Assembly (NCBI GenBank): GCA_011009095.1
Contig: VTPC01003838.1
Coordinates: 15,812 to 79,811, forward strand
Length of the DNA: 64,000 bases
Direction of reading: 5' to 3'
DNA from: Ignelater luminosus
Lineage: Eukaryota; Arthropoda; Insecta; Coleoptera; Elateridae
Under the pieces are notes generated by a model. It had not been told where the DNA came from, searched no databases, and worked only from the letters and a program-made list of their open reading frames with translations. Positions 24,259 through 34,761 of the stretch are shown one piece after another; the stretch's first letter is position 1; the number at the start of each line of letters is the position of its first letter. A program made the position numbers and the translations under genes.

Positions 24259-25554
24259 AGGACTGTATCGTTAATTATGGGTACAGAATAAGCGCCCTGT
24301 AAATTTGATGTCAGACTATATTTTGAAAAATGGACTACAGATTTTGAATGTGTGATATATTTTTATTTCATTTATTTTTACATTAACAAAAAATTATAAG
24401 GTTTTCCCCAATTCTCGAACTTTGCTTTTTATATGCTGCATGAGGTTCTGAACGACAGATATTCCTACAGCTTTGGCTACTCTATTCCAGTCTCTTTTGA
24501 ATTGTTCAATATTTTCTGCTGGTCGAACGGTCTTCTGCAGATTTTTTTTCATTAGCGCCCAAAATCTTTCAATAGGCCTGATTTCTGGGCAGTTTGGGGG
24601 ATTCATAGTCTTATCGACAAATGGAACGTTGTGTTGGAGGTACCATTCTAGAACTGGAGTAGCGTAGTGGCACGAAGCTAAATCAGGCCAAAATAATACT
24701 TGGATCTCGTGCTTTTGAATTAGTGGCAGCAATCTTTTTTGGAGACACTCCTTGCGGTATATTTTCGCATTTAAAGTTTGTTGAGTGAAAAACGGGGTTG
24801 ATTTCATGCCACATTGACAAATTGCTTGCCAGACCAATATCTTCTTTCCAAATGTTTCACAAAAAATAGATTTATCTGCATTACTTACTTCCGTTCCTTG
24901 TTTTACAGTATAATACTGAGCTCCCGGTAGAGTTTTGTAATCGAGTTTGACGTACGTTTCATCGTCCATGATAATGCATTGATTTTTTTTTGCACAGAAC
25001 TTGTTCGTATAACTTCTGAGCTCGACTTTTCACAGAAGATGCTTGAACTGAACTACGCTTTGGTTGTTTTTGTTTTTTATAAGTCTTAAAACCATTTCTC
25101 TTCTTAGTTCGTTGAACCATGCCGATCGAAGTTCCACATTTTTTTTGCACAATCACGGACAGACAGTTCCTTTTTAGTCGTAAATTTTTTACATATCTTC
25201 TTGTCCAAATATGGACTTGATGCAACTGGTTTCCTTCCGCGTCCAGGTAAATCATTCAAAGTAAAATGTTTTCCTAACCTGTTAATTGCATTTTGGACTG
25301 CATGGACACTAACACCTTCTTCTTTCGCTAACTTTCTCATTGTCATACCTTTTTCATTGCAGTATCTGGACACAATTAAGCTTTGCTTCTCCGCTGATAA
25401 TTTTTTAATTTACTAACAAACACTTAAATTTAACTATCAAACTTTAAGGTCTATACACCAAGTAACAAATGTCAATCTGACAATTGATTGAAAAAGTCAC
25501 AGCCTACCATTTATGGTGGTGTGAAGTTGTACCCATAATTAAAGATACAATCCT
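24259..25554 (-). mobile_element. Tc1/mariner-superfamily transposon, DD37E type
   Basis: Inverted ends of about 27 bp share TTAATTATGGGTACA (24270-24284 and, inverted, near 25529-25543). The left flank is TA; the right flank is GA, so the target duplication has decayed. At 1.3 kb the length is normal for a complete element. It carries one transposase on the minus strand, listed separately. A further inverted pair around the right end (near 25470-25507 and 25570-25605) lies partly outside the element. Confidence 0.75.
24394..25373 (-). pseudogene. DD37E transposase, broken by two frameshifts
   Basis: The N-terminal piece (25373-about 25130) has a helix-turn-helix-like region (AKEEGVSVHAVQNAINRLGK) and a GRGRKP motif typical of Tc1-type transposases. 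The middle piece lies in another frame to about 24960. The long C-terminal piece (24969-24394, 191 codons) has the first Asp in MDDETY, the second in FWPDLASCHYA, and Glu in RPIERFWA. I count 37 residues between the second Asp and the Glu, hence DD37E. Both frame changes fall in A-homopolymer runs, so they could be true lesions or assembly errors. Confidence 0.75.
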
Positions 25555-25599
25555 GATTTTTCTGAACTTGGTAGGCTGTGTTTATAAATTGTCAATGTG

Positions 25600-25815
25600 A
25601 CAAATACTAGGTGTTCATTTAACAGGAAAAAATCATCAACCAACAGATGGCTCTTGAGAGCTGATTATTGTTAACAGAGCTGGCTATATATTTCCAAACC
25701 TGAAGATTTATAACATTTATTATGGTTTCTGCCAATGTGTTTCACTGTTGCGGCAACAGTGTGATCACCCAATAATGATCATCCTCAACCTAGTTTCTTA
25801 AATTTCCCATAGAGG
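25600..25815 (-). repeat. Dispersed ~200-bp repeat, copy 3 (inverted)
   Basis: Reverse orientation of the repeat at 9540 and 19900: AAATCATCAACCAACAGATG, then CCAATGTGTTTCACTGTTGC, then GATGATCATC-type sequence. Confidence 0.45.
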
Positions 25816-26094
25816 TCGCGACGATCGTGTTTTTCTCTTCTATTGTGACTGTCAAAGTCGAGTTATAAAAAATACAAATGCTGACAGAAAACAAGTGAAA
25901 AACAATTGCAAAAATTAATTTTGTTTTATGTGAACTACTTTCAATGTAAATTTTTTACTTTGTATGTTCAACTTCTATCTTTCATTACCAACTTACGTTT
26001 AGTTAATTTACTATCAACTTAAAAGCAATAGTCACAGAGTAAATGAACACCTGGTACAAAATATAAATAGAGCACCTACGTTAGGGGCCTCCAC
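25816..26094. other. AT-rich non-coding
   Basis: AT-rich spacer with nothing recognisable. Confidence 0.35.
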
Positions 26095-27775
26095 GTGCGG
26101 GGATTTTAGTCGAAGAGCGAGTTCGGGTCAGTCGGGCCTCAGTTTAAAAATTTCTCGATCTTTCCGAGCTTACGTCCGGCCAATCGAGCCGTTCGACCCT
26201 GTCGGGCCGCTTGGGCCTGCCCAAGCGGAGGATTGTCGTACTGACTCTGACGGGCATTATTTTTGTACTGACAAACATACACTGAATCAAAACGAAGAAT
26301 TTTCATACTGCATCGGTCTGAGGTCTTCGTACTAACTCGGACAGGCGTGACAAGCAGTATCATCCTCATACTGAACCGAAGAGAAGGTTTTTCGTACTGC
26401 ACTAATAGCATCGGTTTCTTGATCAGGTCTTTGCGTGGTCCGGTCCTGAGCTTGAGTTCGGGTCAGGCAGGGCCTCGGTTTAGAAACTTATCAAGCTTTT
26501 CGGGCCTACATCAGGTCGTTTACGCTATTCGGCCCTAACGGGCTGTTCGGGAGTGTTGGCCCTATCGGGCCGTTCGGGCCTGTTGGTCCTATTGGGCCCG
26601 TCTGGCCTCAGTTTAGAAACATCAGGCTTTTTGGGGCTACATCAGTCCATCAGGTCGTTTTACGCTTGTCGGCCCTATCGGGCTATTCCGGTCTGTCGGG
26701 CCGTTTAGGCCTGTTGGCCCTATTGGATCTGTCGGGCTTTAGTTTAGAAACTTATCAGGCTTTTTGGGGCTACATCAGGTCGATCGGATCGTTTACGCTT
26801 GTCGGCCCTCTCGGGCTGTTTGGGTCTGTTGGGCCGTTCGGGCCTGTTCGCTCTATCGGGCCTGTCGACCCTGTCGGGCGGTTTGGGACTTTCCGGTCTT
26901 TGGGTCGGTTGGGCTTTTCGTGCCGTCATTGTTATACTGATTCGAAGCAGACGATTTTCATACTGCACCGAACCGAGATCGTTGTCATACTGACTAGGTC
27001 GGACTATTTTCGTACTGAACCGCAACGGAGGATTGTTGTACTGATTCGGGCAGGCGTGATTCTCGTAACCTTGATAAGTATCATTTTCACACTAAACCGA
27101 AGGGGAGAATTTTTGTAGTACACCATACTACGGGTTTCTTGCTTGGGTCTTTGCACGGTTCGTCCCAAAGCTCGGATTAGGGTCAGGCTGGACCTGGATC
27201 TAAAGATTTATCAGGCTTTTCAGTACTACATTAGGTTCATCGGGACGTTGACGCATGTCGACCCTGTTGGACCGTTTGAATCTGTTGGCCCCATCGGGCC
27301 GTTTGGGACTCTACGGTTTATCGTGTCGGTTGGGCTTTTCAGGCCGCTATTTTTGTATTGATTCGAAGCAGACGATTCTTGTACTGCACCGAACCGAGTT
27401 CTTTTTCATCATCATCATCAGACGGACTATTTTCGTACAGAACCGCACCGGAGGATTGTCGTACTGATTCGGACAGGCGTGATTCTTGTACTAACCCGAA
27501 CAAGCATCAAAGAGAAGGATTTTTGTAGTGCACCATAGCAAGGGTTTCTCGATCGGGTCTTTGCGTGGTTTAGCCCAAAGTCTGAATGTAGTTTCAGGAC
27601 GGGCCTCAGTTTAAAAATTTATCGGGCTTTTTGTTTCGGTTGGGCTTGTCAGGCTTGTCAAGTTGCTAAAGCCTGTCGGACAATCAGGGTCTGTCGGGTT
27701 GTTCGAGTTTGTCGGGCCTGTCGGACTGTTCCGACCGTGTTTAGGTCTGGAGATTTTCTCTGTGCAGAGCTCTAA
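26095..27775. repeat. Long compound minisatellite (GGCCCGA plus GTACTGAACC units)
   Basis: Several segments in a row begin with a TTCGGGTCAGGCAGGGCCTC-like sequence, then GTTTAGAAACTTATCAGGCT, then TCGGGCC units. Between them lie 25-30 bp units such as CGTACTGAACCGAAGGGGAG, GGTTTTTCGTACTGCAC and CGTACTGATTCGGACAGGCG. The right end CTCTGTGCAGAGCTCTAAC resembles the family terminus. A short ATC microsatellite lies at 27409-27420. The many long frames are by-products. Confidence 0.6.
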
Positions 27776-28500
27776 CCGACGTTAAGTTTCTTTCATCATA
27801 GGCTACGCAGATTGATTTTCTTTTTGATGGCACGTTACTGATTTTTATGTGGGTTTATGAAGTTCTTAATAGCTGATTATTTGATAGTGAATTATCTGCA
27901 TAATAAATTAGGTACTGATTTAACCATTAATCGATTATTGTTTTATCATTTTGAGTAATCGATTAATCAATTATCCGACTATTCTATTATTTCGACTATT
28001 TGATTATTTCGAATATCCGATTGATCGTATAATCGATTAATCGAAGTCGATTATTTTTTGTAATCAATTATCGATTATTGAAATTGATAATCGCCCAGCA
28101 CTATCCGTAATTATTTGGGCTTTAAATAACGCGAGTTGTGGTATTAAACTTAAAGCAAAAACCTTTCTAGCGCGTGCATGGTACACTTTGTACGTGTATT
28201 CGTCTATGCTTTTTGACGCTAAGATTTCAAGTCAATAGGACACACCATTTTGACGCTAACGACAAAAAGCACAAAATATCGAATTGCCAAAGAAACAGAA
28301 ATTTCTGTTTGCTCCCACGCGCATGAAATGTCCAAAGCGATCAAAGAATTTAAATTGTAAAAGTTTATAAATAACGGTGCTAGTGCGATTCGAAGAGAAG
28401 CGACCCTCACTCAGAATTCGAAGACCTCTTTGACAAATACCGGATGTTTTAGTAGGCATCAAACGTGGGACCTTCAAGGACGCGTCTCACCAAATAGACC
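27776..28500. other. Non-coding with ATCGATTA tract and hAT-like end
   Basis: 27920-28090 is rich in ATCGATTA units and ends TGATAATCGCCCAGCACTA, whose reverse complement TAGTGCTGGGCGATTATCA looks like a hAT-type terminus. The remainder has no recognisable gene. Confidence 0.4.
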
Positions 28501-29274
28501 AAGAGCTAGCGTGAATTATACCCCGCGACATTATTCCAAAAAATGGCTATTTTCATTCGAAAATAGTTTACACGGTTAACATAAAATCGCTCGTCTGTCG
28601 GTCCAGACTGGCAGCATTATTGCGACGTTTCATCTGTTTCGAGATAATCGAAATCGAAGATGGCAATTTTTCGACATAGTCTGTCTGTTGGTCTGTTGTC
28701 ATGTTACCGTAACTTTATAGGTATGTTATATATGAAATTAACTTAGAATTTTCTCCTGATTACAAATACATAATCCATATTTCGAAAAGTTACGGCAATA
28801 TGACAACAGACCAACAGACAGACGGAATGTATGAATTCAGATACAAATTTTTTTAAATTTCGTTAATAAAACAAATAAATAAATAAAATAATTTTTATCT
28901 TCCACATTACTTTGGATAGCAGAGACGCCAATAACACCTTATATACAAAATATTTAAGCAATTCTGAGAGTTATTTAGTTTTGACCGGATTTTCGTCATT
29001 TCCGACTACTGTGCGTCTGCTCTGGAAACGCTGGCTGCTAGATCAGCGTATAGTGGCTAGATCGTCTGCCGTTGCGTATTAATATTTAACTAATATTCCT
29101 ACACAGAACAGCAGATCTGATTTTGGAATAAATCGTGTGGTATTTGCATCTTTTTTCTAAATTGAAACGCCGCCTCCTCGATAACGCTGCCAGTCTGGAC
29201 CGGCATTTCGAATGAAAATAGCGATTTTTTGGAATAATGTCGCGTGGTATGATTCACGCTAGCTCTTCGTCTAA
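28501..29274. mobile_element. Nested inverted-repeat element
   Basis: Outer arms: CGCGACATTATTCCAAAAAA near 28524 pairs with TTTTTTGGAATAATGTCGCG near 29225, and GGTCCAGACTGGCAGC (28600) pairs with GCTGCCAGTCTGGACC (29186). Nested inside is a second hairpin: GTCTGTCTGTTGGTCTGTTG (about 28690) against CAACAGACCAACAGACAGAC (about 28802). The inner part is shared with 3440-3740. No coding sequence. Confidence 0.6.
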
Positions 29275-30080
29275 AAGATCGATTCCTTAGATCCAAGAGT
29301 ATTCCTGTCACGGTCGACCCGATTTTTAGATTTTTTTTGTAGTTTTGTGCGTAAGATAGAAACATACAAACTCTTTTTCATACACATTTTCTTTTTTTCT
29401 TTCTCAAATATGCTGCAAACGCGCCCCCTCCACTGGCTGGTAACCGGATGACAGGTTCGTGGGATCTCCCGGTCATTTACAAAGCAAAAATACGTCGTGA
29501 ATGGAACTTTGCTTCCGGAGTCAGAAATGTTTAAAACGGGCGTTTCCGAAAAACGCGGAAGTTATTCGAATCGAGTCAGGTAGAGAGATGCCTCTAGAAT
29601 ATCGAATATCTTGTCGATCCAAACTTGCGGGCAGTTACCGCCGTTTACCTAAACGATTTTAAATCGGCTTACGTCTGCCGACGGTGCCGGCAGATCTATG
29701 TTGAAATGCAAGAGTACTATCCCCGTGTCACTCATAGTTCCTGAGCTAGGGCCGTTGCAGCTGGATTCATAGTCGAGGCGTCAGGTTCAGTTCGAAACAT
29801 TCATAACATGTGCGAAAATGAGCTTCATTTTATACTTGTTATATAATATACTATCCTATAACAAGTAGATCTAGAACAATTAAAATCCGCCTGCTCTATG
29901 TAAACTACACTTTCCGTATCAATTCTTCGTCAATGTGTAGACAGACATGGCTCACGGTTGACTTTTTAATATAATTTCATGTAAACAACTTCTCGAAGAA
30001 AGGTTGCCGAATTTGTGTGATGGTATCCGAGCTCATTTTATTGTGTACATGTGCTGCATGTATACTACAAGCACCGGAAT
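29275..30080. other. Non-coding, no recognised feature
   Basis: Partly GC-richer sequence around 29410-29790 without a recognisable frame, domain or repeat. The rest is AT-rich. Confidence 0.35.
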
Positions 30081-30084
30081 GTTT

Positions 30085-30200
30085 AAAAATGCGATGTAGC
30101 GCGATCGTTGGATTGGACGACGAGATCCACAACTATGACCTTCCAGGTCACCGAATTTGAATTTTTTTTTATTTCTTCCATTGGGATCGTTGAGAATCTT
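30085..30200 (+). mobile_element. mariner transposase relic (short)
   Basis: The plus-strand frame reads DRWIGRRDPQL, a stop, then PSRSPNLNF. This is the conserved WIG-R-GP..WPPRSPDL block of mariner-type transposases with the catalytic Asp changed to Asn. Only this block is recognisable. Confidence 0.55.
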
Positions 30201-30359
30201 TAGTGTATATCAGCAGAGCCGGTGCTGGATATTTGACGAAGGATTCTTAAGGCGTCTTCGTGTGGTAAACAGGGTGGTACGTGATGTACTAGCTACCTCA
30301 TTTGCACGTTCTTGTACCGGTTCTGCTGTTTATAATTTGTGGCGCTTGTACAACAAGTA

Positions 30360-30800
30360 CGTCTAGAATTTACAAACCTGTGGATATTCATGATATTATT
30401 AAATGTCTGAATATTCTGGGAAAATAGTTGGCAATCTATTTTGGGCACTCGTAAACACTAAATGATCAACAGATTGTTAATTCAAAATTACGTATTACGT
30501 CATGCCATTCGAAATGTAAAGAAATCTCGAGATAATCCGTGATTGTACAAAAAGTACATCTAAAATTTACAGAATTATGAAGTTGCAAATAGAAGTTAGG
30601 AATTTACATAGATATTGATTTTCATAATTTTCTTAAATGTCTGAATATTCTGGAAAGAACGCTAAACATTTTGGGAAAATGCTGGGAATCTACTGTTAAA
30701 CACTTGTAGACACTAAATAACCAAAAGAATGTTAGTTCGAAAGTAAGATTTACGTCATACCATACGAGACGTAGAAAAATTTTCAAATTGCATTGGCGTA
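30360..30800. repeat. Two tandem copies of the ~235-bp monomer
   Basis: Two units, each with AAATGTCTGAATATTCTGG, then ACACTAAATGATCAACAGATT or ACACTAAATAACCAAAAGAA, then TACAAAAAGTACATC. This is the densest copy on the left side of the lipase cluster. Confidence 0.5.
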
Positions 30801-32312
30801 TCCAAACCCAAGTGTTGTATGTAGTTCATTTAAATTACAACTTGCAGTTTCCTCATACAGACTCCTCCTCCACGCATACTTTATCTCTTAGTTTGCTTTG
30901 AAGGAAGCCAATCAGTAATATATCAGTGCCAAGCTTTTTTGCAGTTTGATTTTTTTTATTTAAAATTTACTTAATTTAATGCTGCACGTTTACAAATATT
31001 TCGTTGTGAAATATTCCCTTATTTATTTGTACCCATGCGCAAGACCATCAGATGACTAGTACGGTGCATTACAATTACATATATGGTTTTCATGATTTTA
31101 TTATTAAAAATAACTACAGTATGCAAATATACTTGCGTATTACCGAAGAAGAGGGAGCTCATCAAATAACTACGATTTGTAATATGGAAATTATCGACTT
31201 TCATCAGACAGGATATCAAAAAGTAACCTAACCATTAATCTCCCAAATTACCTCATATTTGAATACCGAGTTTTAAACAGTCTCCCATTTTGTTAAATTA
31301 CTTCTACATTTAATTACTTGTTTGCGTTTGAGATTAGACCTGTTTTTCATTTTGACCTGGAAAGATTGAATTCAACTCCGATTCTCTCCTGTTTTAATTA
31401 TTTATGTGTACATATATACATATACTCACACACCACACATAAATACGATTACGTATGTGTATGTGTGTGTGTGCACATTCACTTTAACTAATGGTGCAAC
31501 GGTGTTAGGTGATTAAATGCGAGAGCATTAAGTTTGTTTGCGTATTATGGAACGTAAACACATGCACATTTTTCACCATCTCCGTGTGTATATGCTACGC
31601 GATATCTATTAACGTATTTGCGTGTAACACACATGTTATCTACAAGTCGTTGTCGTATAGGGAACATAATGAGTGTAGTGCATCATATCTTAATTAATGG
31701 CTATGTTTGTAGCCAGCGTGGGTATGCCATATTCGCCATTACCAATAGAAAATCTGCAACGACGAAGCAAGCGTGCATTACCATTTATCGAAAGATTGAT
31801 GAGTTCAATTAGTTTAAAGTTAGTTGGCGTGCGGGGTTAAAACGTTATTATTTATGCTGCAAATTGAATTGCGTTGCATAAATCTACATAACTTTTAAAG
31901 CGCGCGTTCACAAGTAGTATAAATTGCTAAGTACTGAATTTCCCTTCTACTCAATGATTAAATGATTTGATTTTTTAAAACTGTTAGCATCTTAATTATA
32001 CAGGGTGTCTCAACGATTTATTATTATTTTTGTACTTTTCAACACTTTCTTTTTTTAAGTGTAATCTTAAAAAAGAGTTTCAAGCAGAAATCGATCATCT
32101 TGGTTATAGCGAATTTCGTTTCGAAATGCCCATTTATATAGGGTAAAATCGCATACATTATAGAAGAAATAGGAACACGTGAACTTTTGAGATAATTCTT
32201 GCTGTATGTTGAATAATCCCGGAGGCTTTATAAAATCTTTCACGCTAATCATTATGTACCATATAAAAAAACGGAAAAATATAAAATAGTTTTGTAGTGA
32301 TAAAACGACGAG
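30801..32312. repeat. Left copy of a segmental duplication
   Basis: Diverged partner of about 48840-49600: shared TTTATCTCTTAGTTTGCTTT, AGGAAGCCAATCAGTAATAT, AATTCTTGCTGTATGTTGAA and GTCAGCTTATCCCGCTTAGG. The left copy has extra sequence at about 31230-31960, including a CA/TG microsatellite at 31400-31475. No gene is visible. Confidence 0.5.
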
Positions 32313-33500
32313 TCAGCTTATCCCGCTTAGGTTGCGCGGATCAAGGAATACAGGCAACCCCTGCCGCCGCGCAAAACTGTCAGGAGGGATCTGCGCTGCT
32401 GGATGGTATTGCAACATCGCTTGACTTCTTCGATCCAAGAGAGCTTTTTTGAAATCGTGATGTCCAAGTATTGGGCGGTGGGAGGCAACTGGTGATGGCT
32501 GCACCACAGTTCGAGATGAACGTTGTTGTCCGGGAGGCTCGGTTTCGTGCACAGGTACGGGTGTTTGAAAAGGATCATCTGGGTGTTGTTGGGGGGTCTC
32601 TAGACGCGCGACAAATTCCTGGAAGCGGCGGCAGAACAGAGCGATATCTCCAAAAATGTGGTGTCGTCGGCGACTTGCGCCAGCGTGACAGATCTGTTCT
32701 GAAGTTGTGGGATGTTGTGACAGTAAAAGATGAACAGAAACGAGGATAGAATGGATTCTTGCGAGACGCCAGTTTTTGTACCCGGTGGCGGCGGCGGATC
32801 AGGAAACTCCGGAGGATGCGCACAAACTGGGAGGGGATTCCGGTGGCAAAGACCTTTTGAAGAAGCCCTTCGTGCCAAAACCTGTCGAATGAACGCTATA
32901 TGTCGAGTAAAGTCGTGAGAATGCAGCTGACGTCCGTCTGGAGTTTGAAAAGTAGATTGTGGGTGGAAGAAGAATGTCGTACGTGGTCATGAGGTCTCGT
33001 AGCCTTTCGACGAGGATTTTCTCGAACACCTAAGACGTAGAGGAGCGTGATAGGGCGATGGGAAGAGGAATCGGATGGATGTGACGAGTTCTAAGGCTTC
33101 CCGTAGCAGTTGGCGGAGGGCTCTCTAGCCGGATGGGACAAAGAATATCCCGAGGCGATTCCGGGGGGACCCTGACCAGAGTGTTCATCGGGGAGTTGTC
33201 CTGTAGGTGGTGGATCTCCCCAAGAAAATTGGCGAAGACTTCTGCTTTCTCTTGAGGTTTCGTGGTTATCTGGCTGTTGTGTAGAGGCTGGGAGTTGCTC
33301 CACTTTCTGCAACCTGTCATGGTTCGAAGCTTGTTCCAGAACAGGTTTCCCTGTCTGTCATTCAGGCTAGAGCAGAGCTCTGACCAGCGCGCCTCCCGAT
33401 GCCTCGTGACTTACTACCGGACGAGCGCGTTAAGTCGGTTCCACTGCGTCTTGACCAAAGAATCACGGGTTCTGGCGAATTCAATGTTTCTCTTTTAAGA
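32313..33500 (-). mobile_element. Jockey-type LINE relic (reverse transcriptase)
   Basis: Minus-strand frames in order, with frame changes between them: RWSELCSSLNDRQGNLFWNK (near 33390), EKAEVFANFL (33240), FEKILVERLRDL (33028), VSQESILSSFLFIFYCHNIP and QVADDTTFLEIS (32780-32690, the YADD box as VADD), then LDITISKKLSW (32450). This is the linear order of a Jockey-clade reverse transcriptase. Multiple frameshifts make it non-functional. Composition is GC-richer than its neighbours. Confidence 0.75.
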
Positions 33501-33834
33501 GTCGGACTATGTTTCTTGGTGGGGGCGAACGTACGGCGTTGATGGACTTGAGCTGGACTGAGTTGTTGACTGCATCTTGCATAGTGGTTGAATGACTGAA
33601 AGGGAGCTTTAATTAGATCCTAAAGCTGCTGCTTTTCTCTAGGAATCAACAATGAAACTGATGAAGATGGGGGTTGTCTTCTGTGCTGGCTCTGTAGATC
33701 TAGTGGTTGCAAATTGTAAGTTTCAAAGATTTTTTTCACTTTGTCAAGAACATTGTCGTAGTCCCCTAGCACAAATGAACCAAGACGATTTGTATCTGCA
33801 CAAATGAGATCTATCTACATGAATGCTTAAAATA
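33501..33834. other. Spacer; right end is the start of duplication unit 1
   Basis: From about 33750 the sequence (GTCGTAGTCCCCTAGCACAA, then GAATGCTTAAAATA) matches the start of unit 2 at 41370. Left of that it may be more LINE remains, but no motif is clear. Confidence 0.4.
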
Positions 33835-34761
33835 AGGCTTGTCCAATAAGTAGGGAGACTCTATTAAAACACCGTTTTTCCATATAAATCTTATTAACTT
33901 AATTTCTATTAATAGATTATTTTATTTATTACAATTACTAACATTAGATTTATATGATATTTGCTCTATCAACTTCTTGCTATTAGTTCTTCCCAAAATA
34001 TTTAAGGCTGTGCTCATAACCTCATTTCCATTACTTTTGATAACTTCTTCCAAAATTATTTTGGGTACTCTTCCAAATCTACCAAGATTTTTCGGTGTAA
34101 CAGCACGTTTTGAATATGTTTTTTTGAGTAAGGCCCAAAATCGTCCGATAGCCTTTACTTTAGGCTTTCCAAATTTTGATGTAAAAGAAATTTTTTGTTG
34201 TTGCAAGTAATCCTTAGTCTTTTTGGTATAATAAACAGCAGGTATGTCCGGTTAGAAAAGTACTTTGCGATTTTTATTCTTCCATATTAAAGGACTAAAT
34301 CTTTCCTTAACACATTTTTCAAATACTCTTCACCAGTCATGATTTCATCCGTGGTATAACATTTCCTAAAAATGTACTTGACTTTCTTAACGTTATTAGT
34401 AGTGCTCACAAACAATGGACGATCAGAAATCCTTTTGTAGTTATCTCATCTTAAAGTATCCATATATTTGCATAACTTTGTATATGATTGATTTTGGAAT
34501 TTACTTGTTTTAGAAGTAATAAGAAGTTTTAAACTTATTGTGAATTGCAATATTTTTGTAGATTTGGATAATGCATTTCGAAAGTGTTCCTCTTTCTTTC
34601 CGCGACATGTTGACAACTGCTGATTAGTAAGTCAATTATTGTCATATACTATTAGTAGAAGGATTATTTAAAAAATTACACAGTATAACTAGATTGTATG
34701 TCTTAAACTAATTATAACAATGTTAACCGAAAGTTAGTCTCCCTACTTATTGGACAAGCCT
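33835..34761 (-). mobile_element. Tc1/mariner-like transposon with TA duplication
   Basis: Inverted ends: AGGCTTGTCCAATAAGTAGG at the left and the exact reverse complement at the right. TA flanks both sides (33833-33834 and 34762-34763). Unit 2 has the unoccupied site, GCTTAAAATACTTCCAG (about 41439-41455), so insertion followed or accompanied the duplication. The minus strand holds a 95-codon frame (34206-33922) with GRFWALLKK, the end of a transposase core in which the catalytic Glu has become Gly. A stop codon lies just before the preceding PD motif. The element is dead. Confidence 0.75.

Noticed and set aside
24473-24667. Plus-strand frame opposite the DD37E transposase
   Set aside because: It is antisense to the well-supported transposase core and has no domain.
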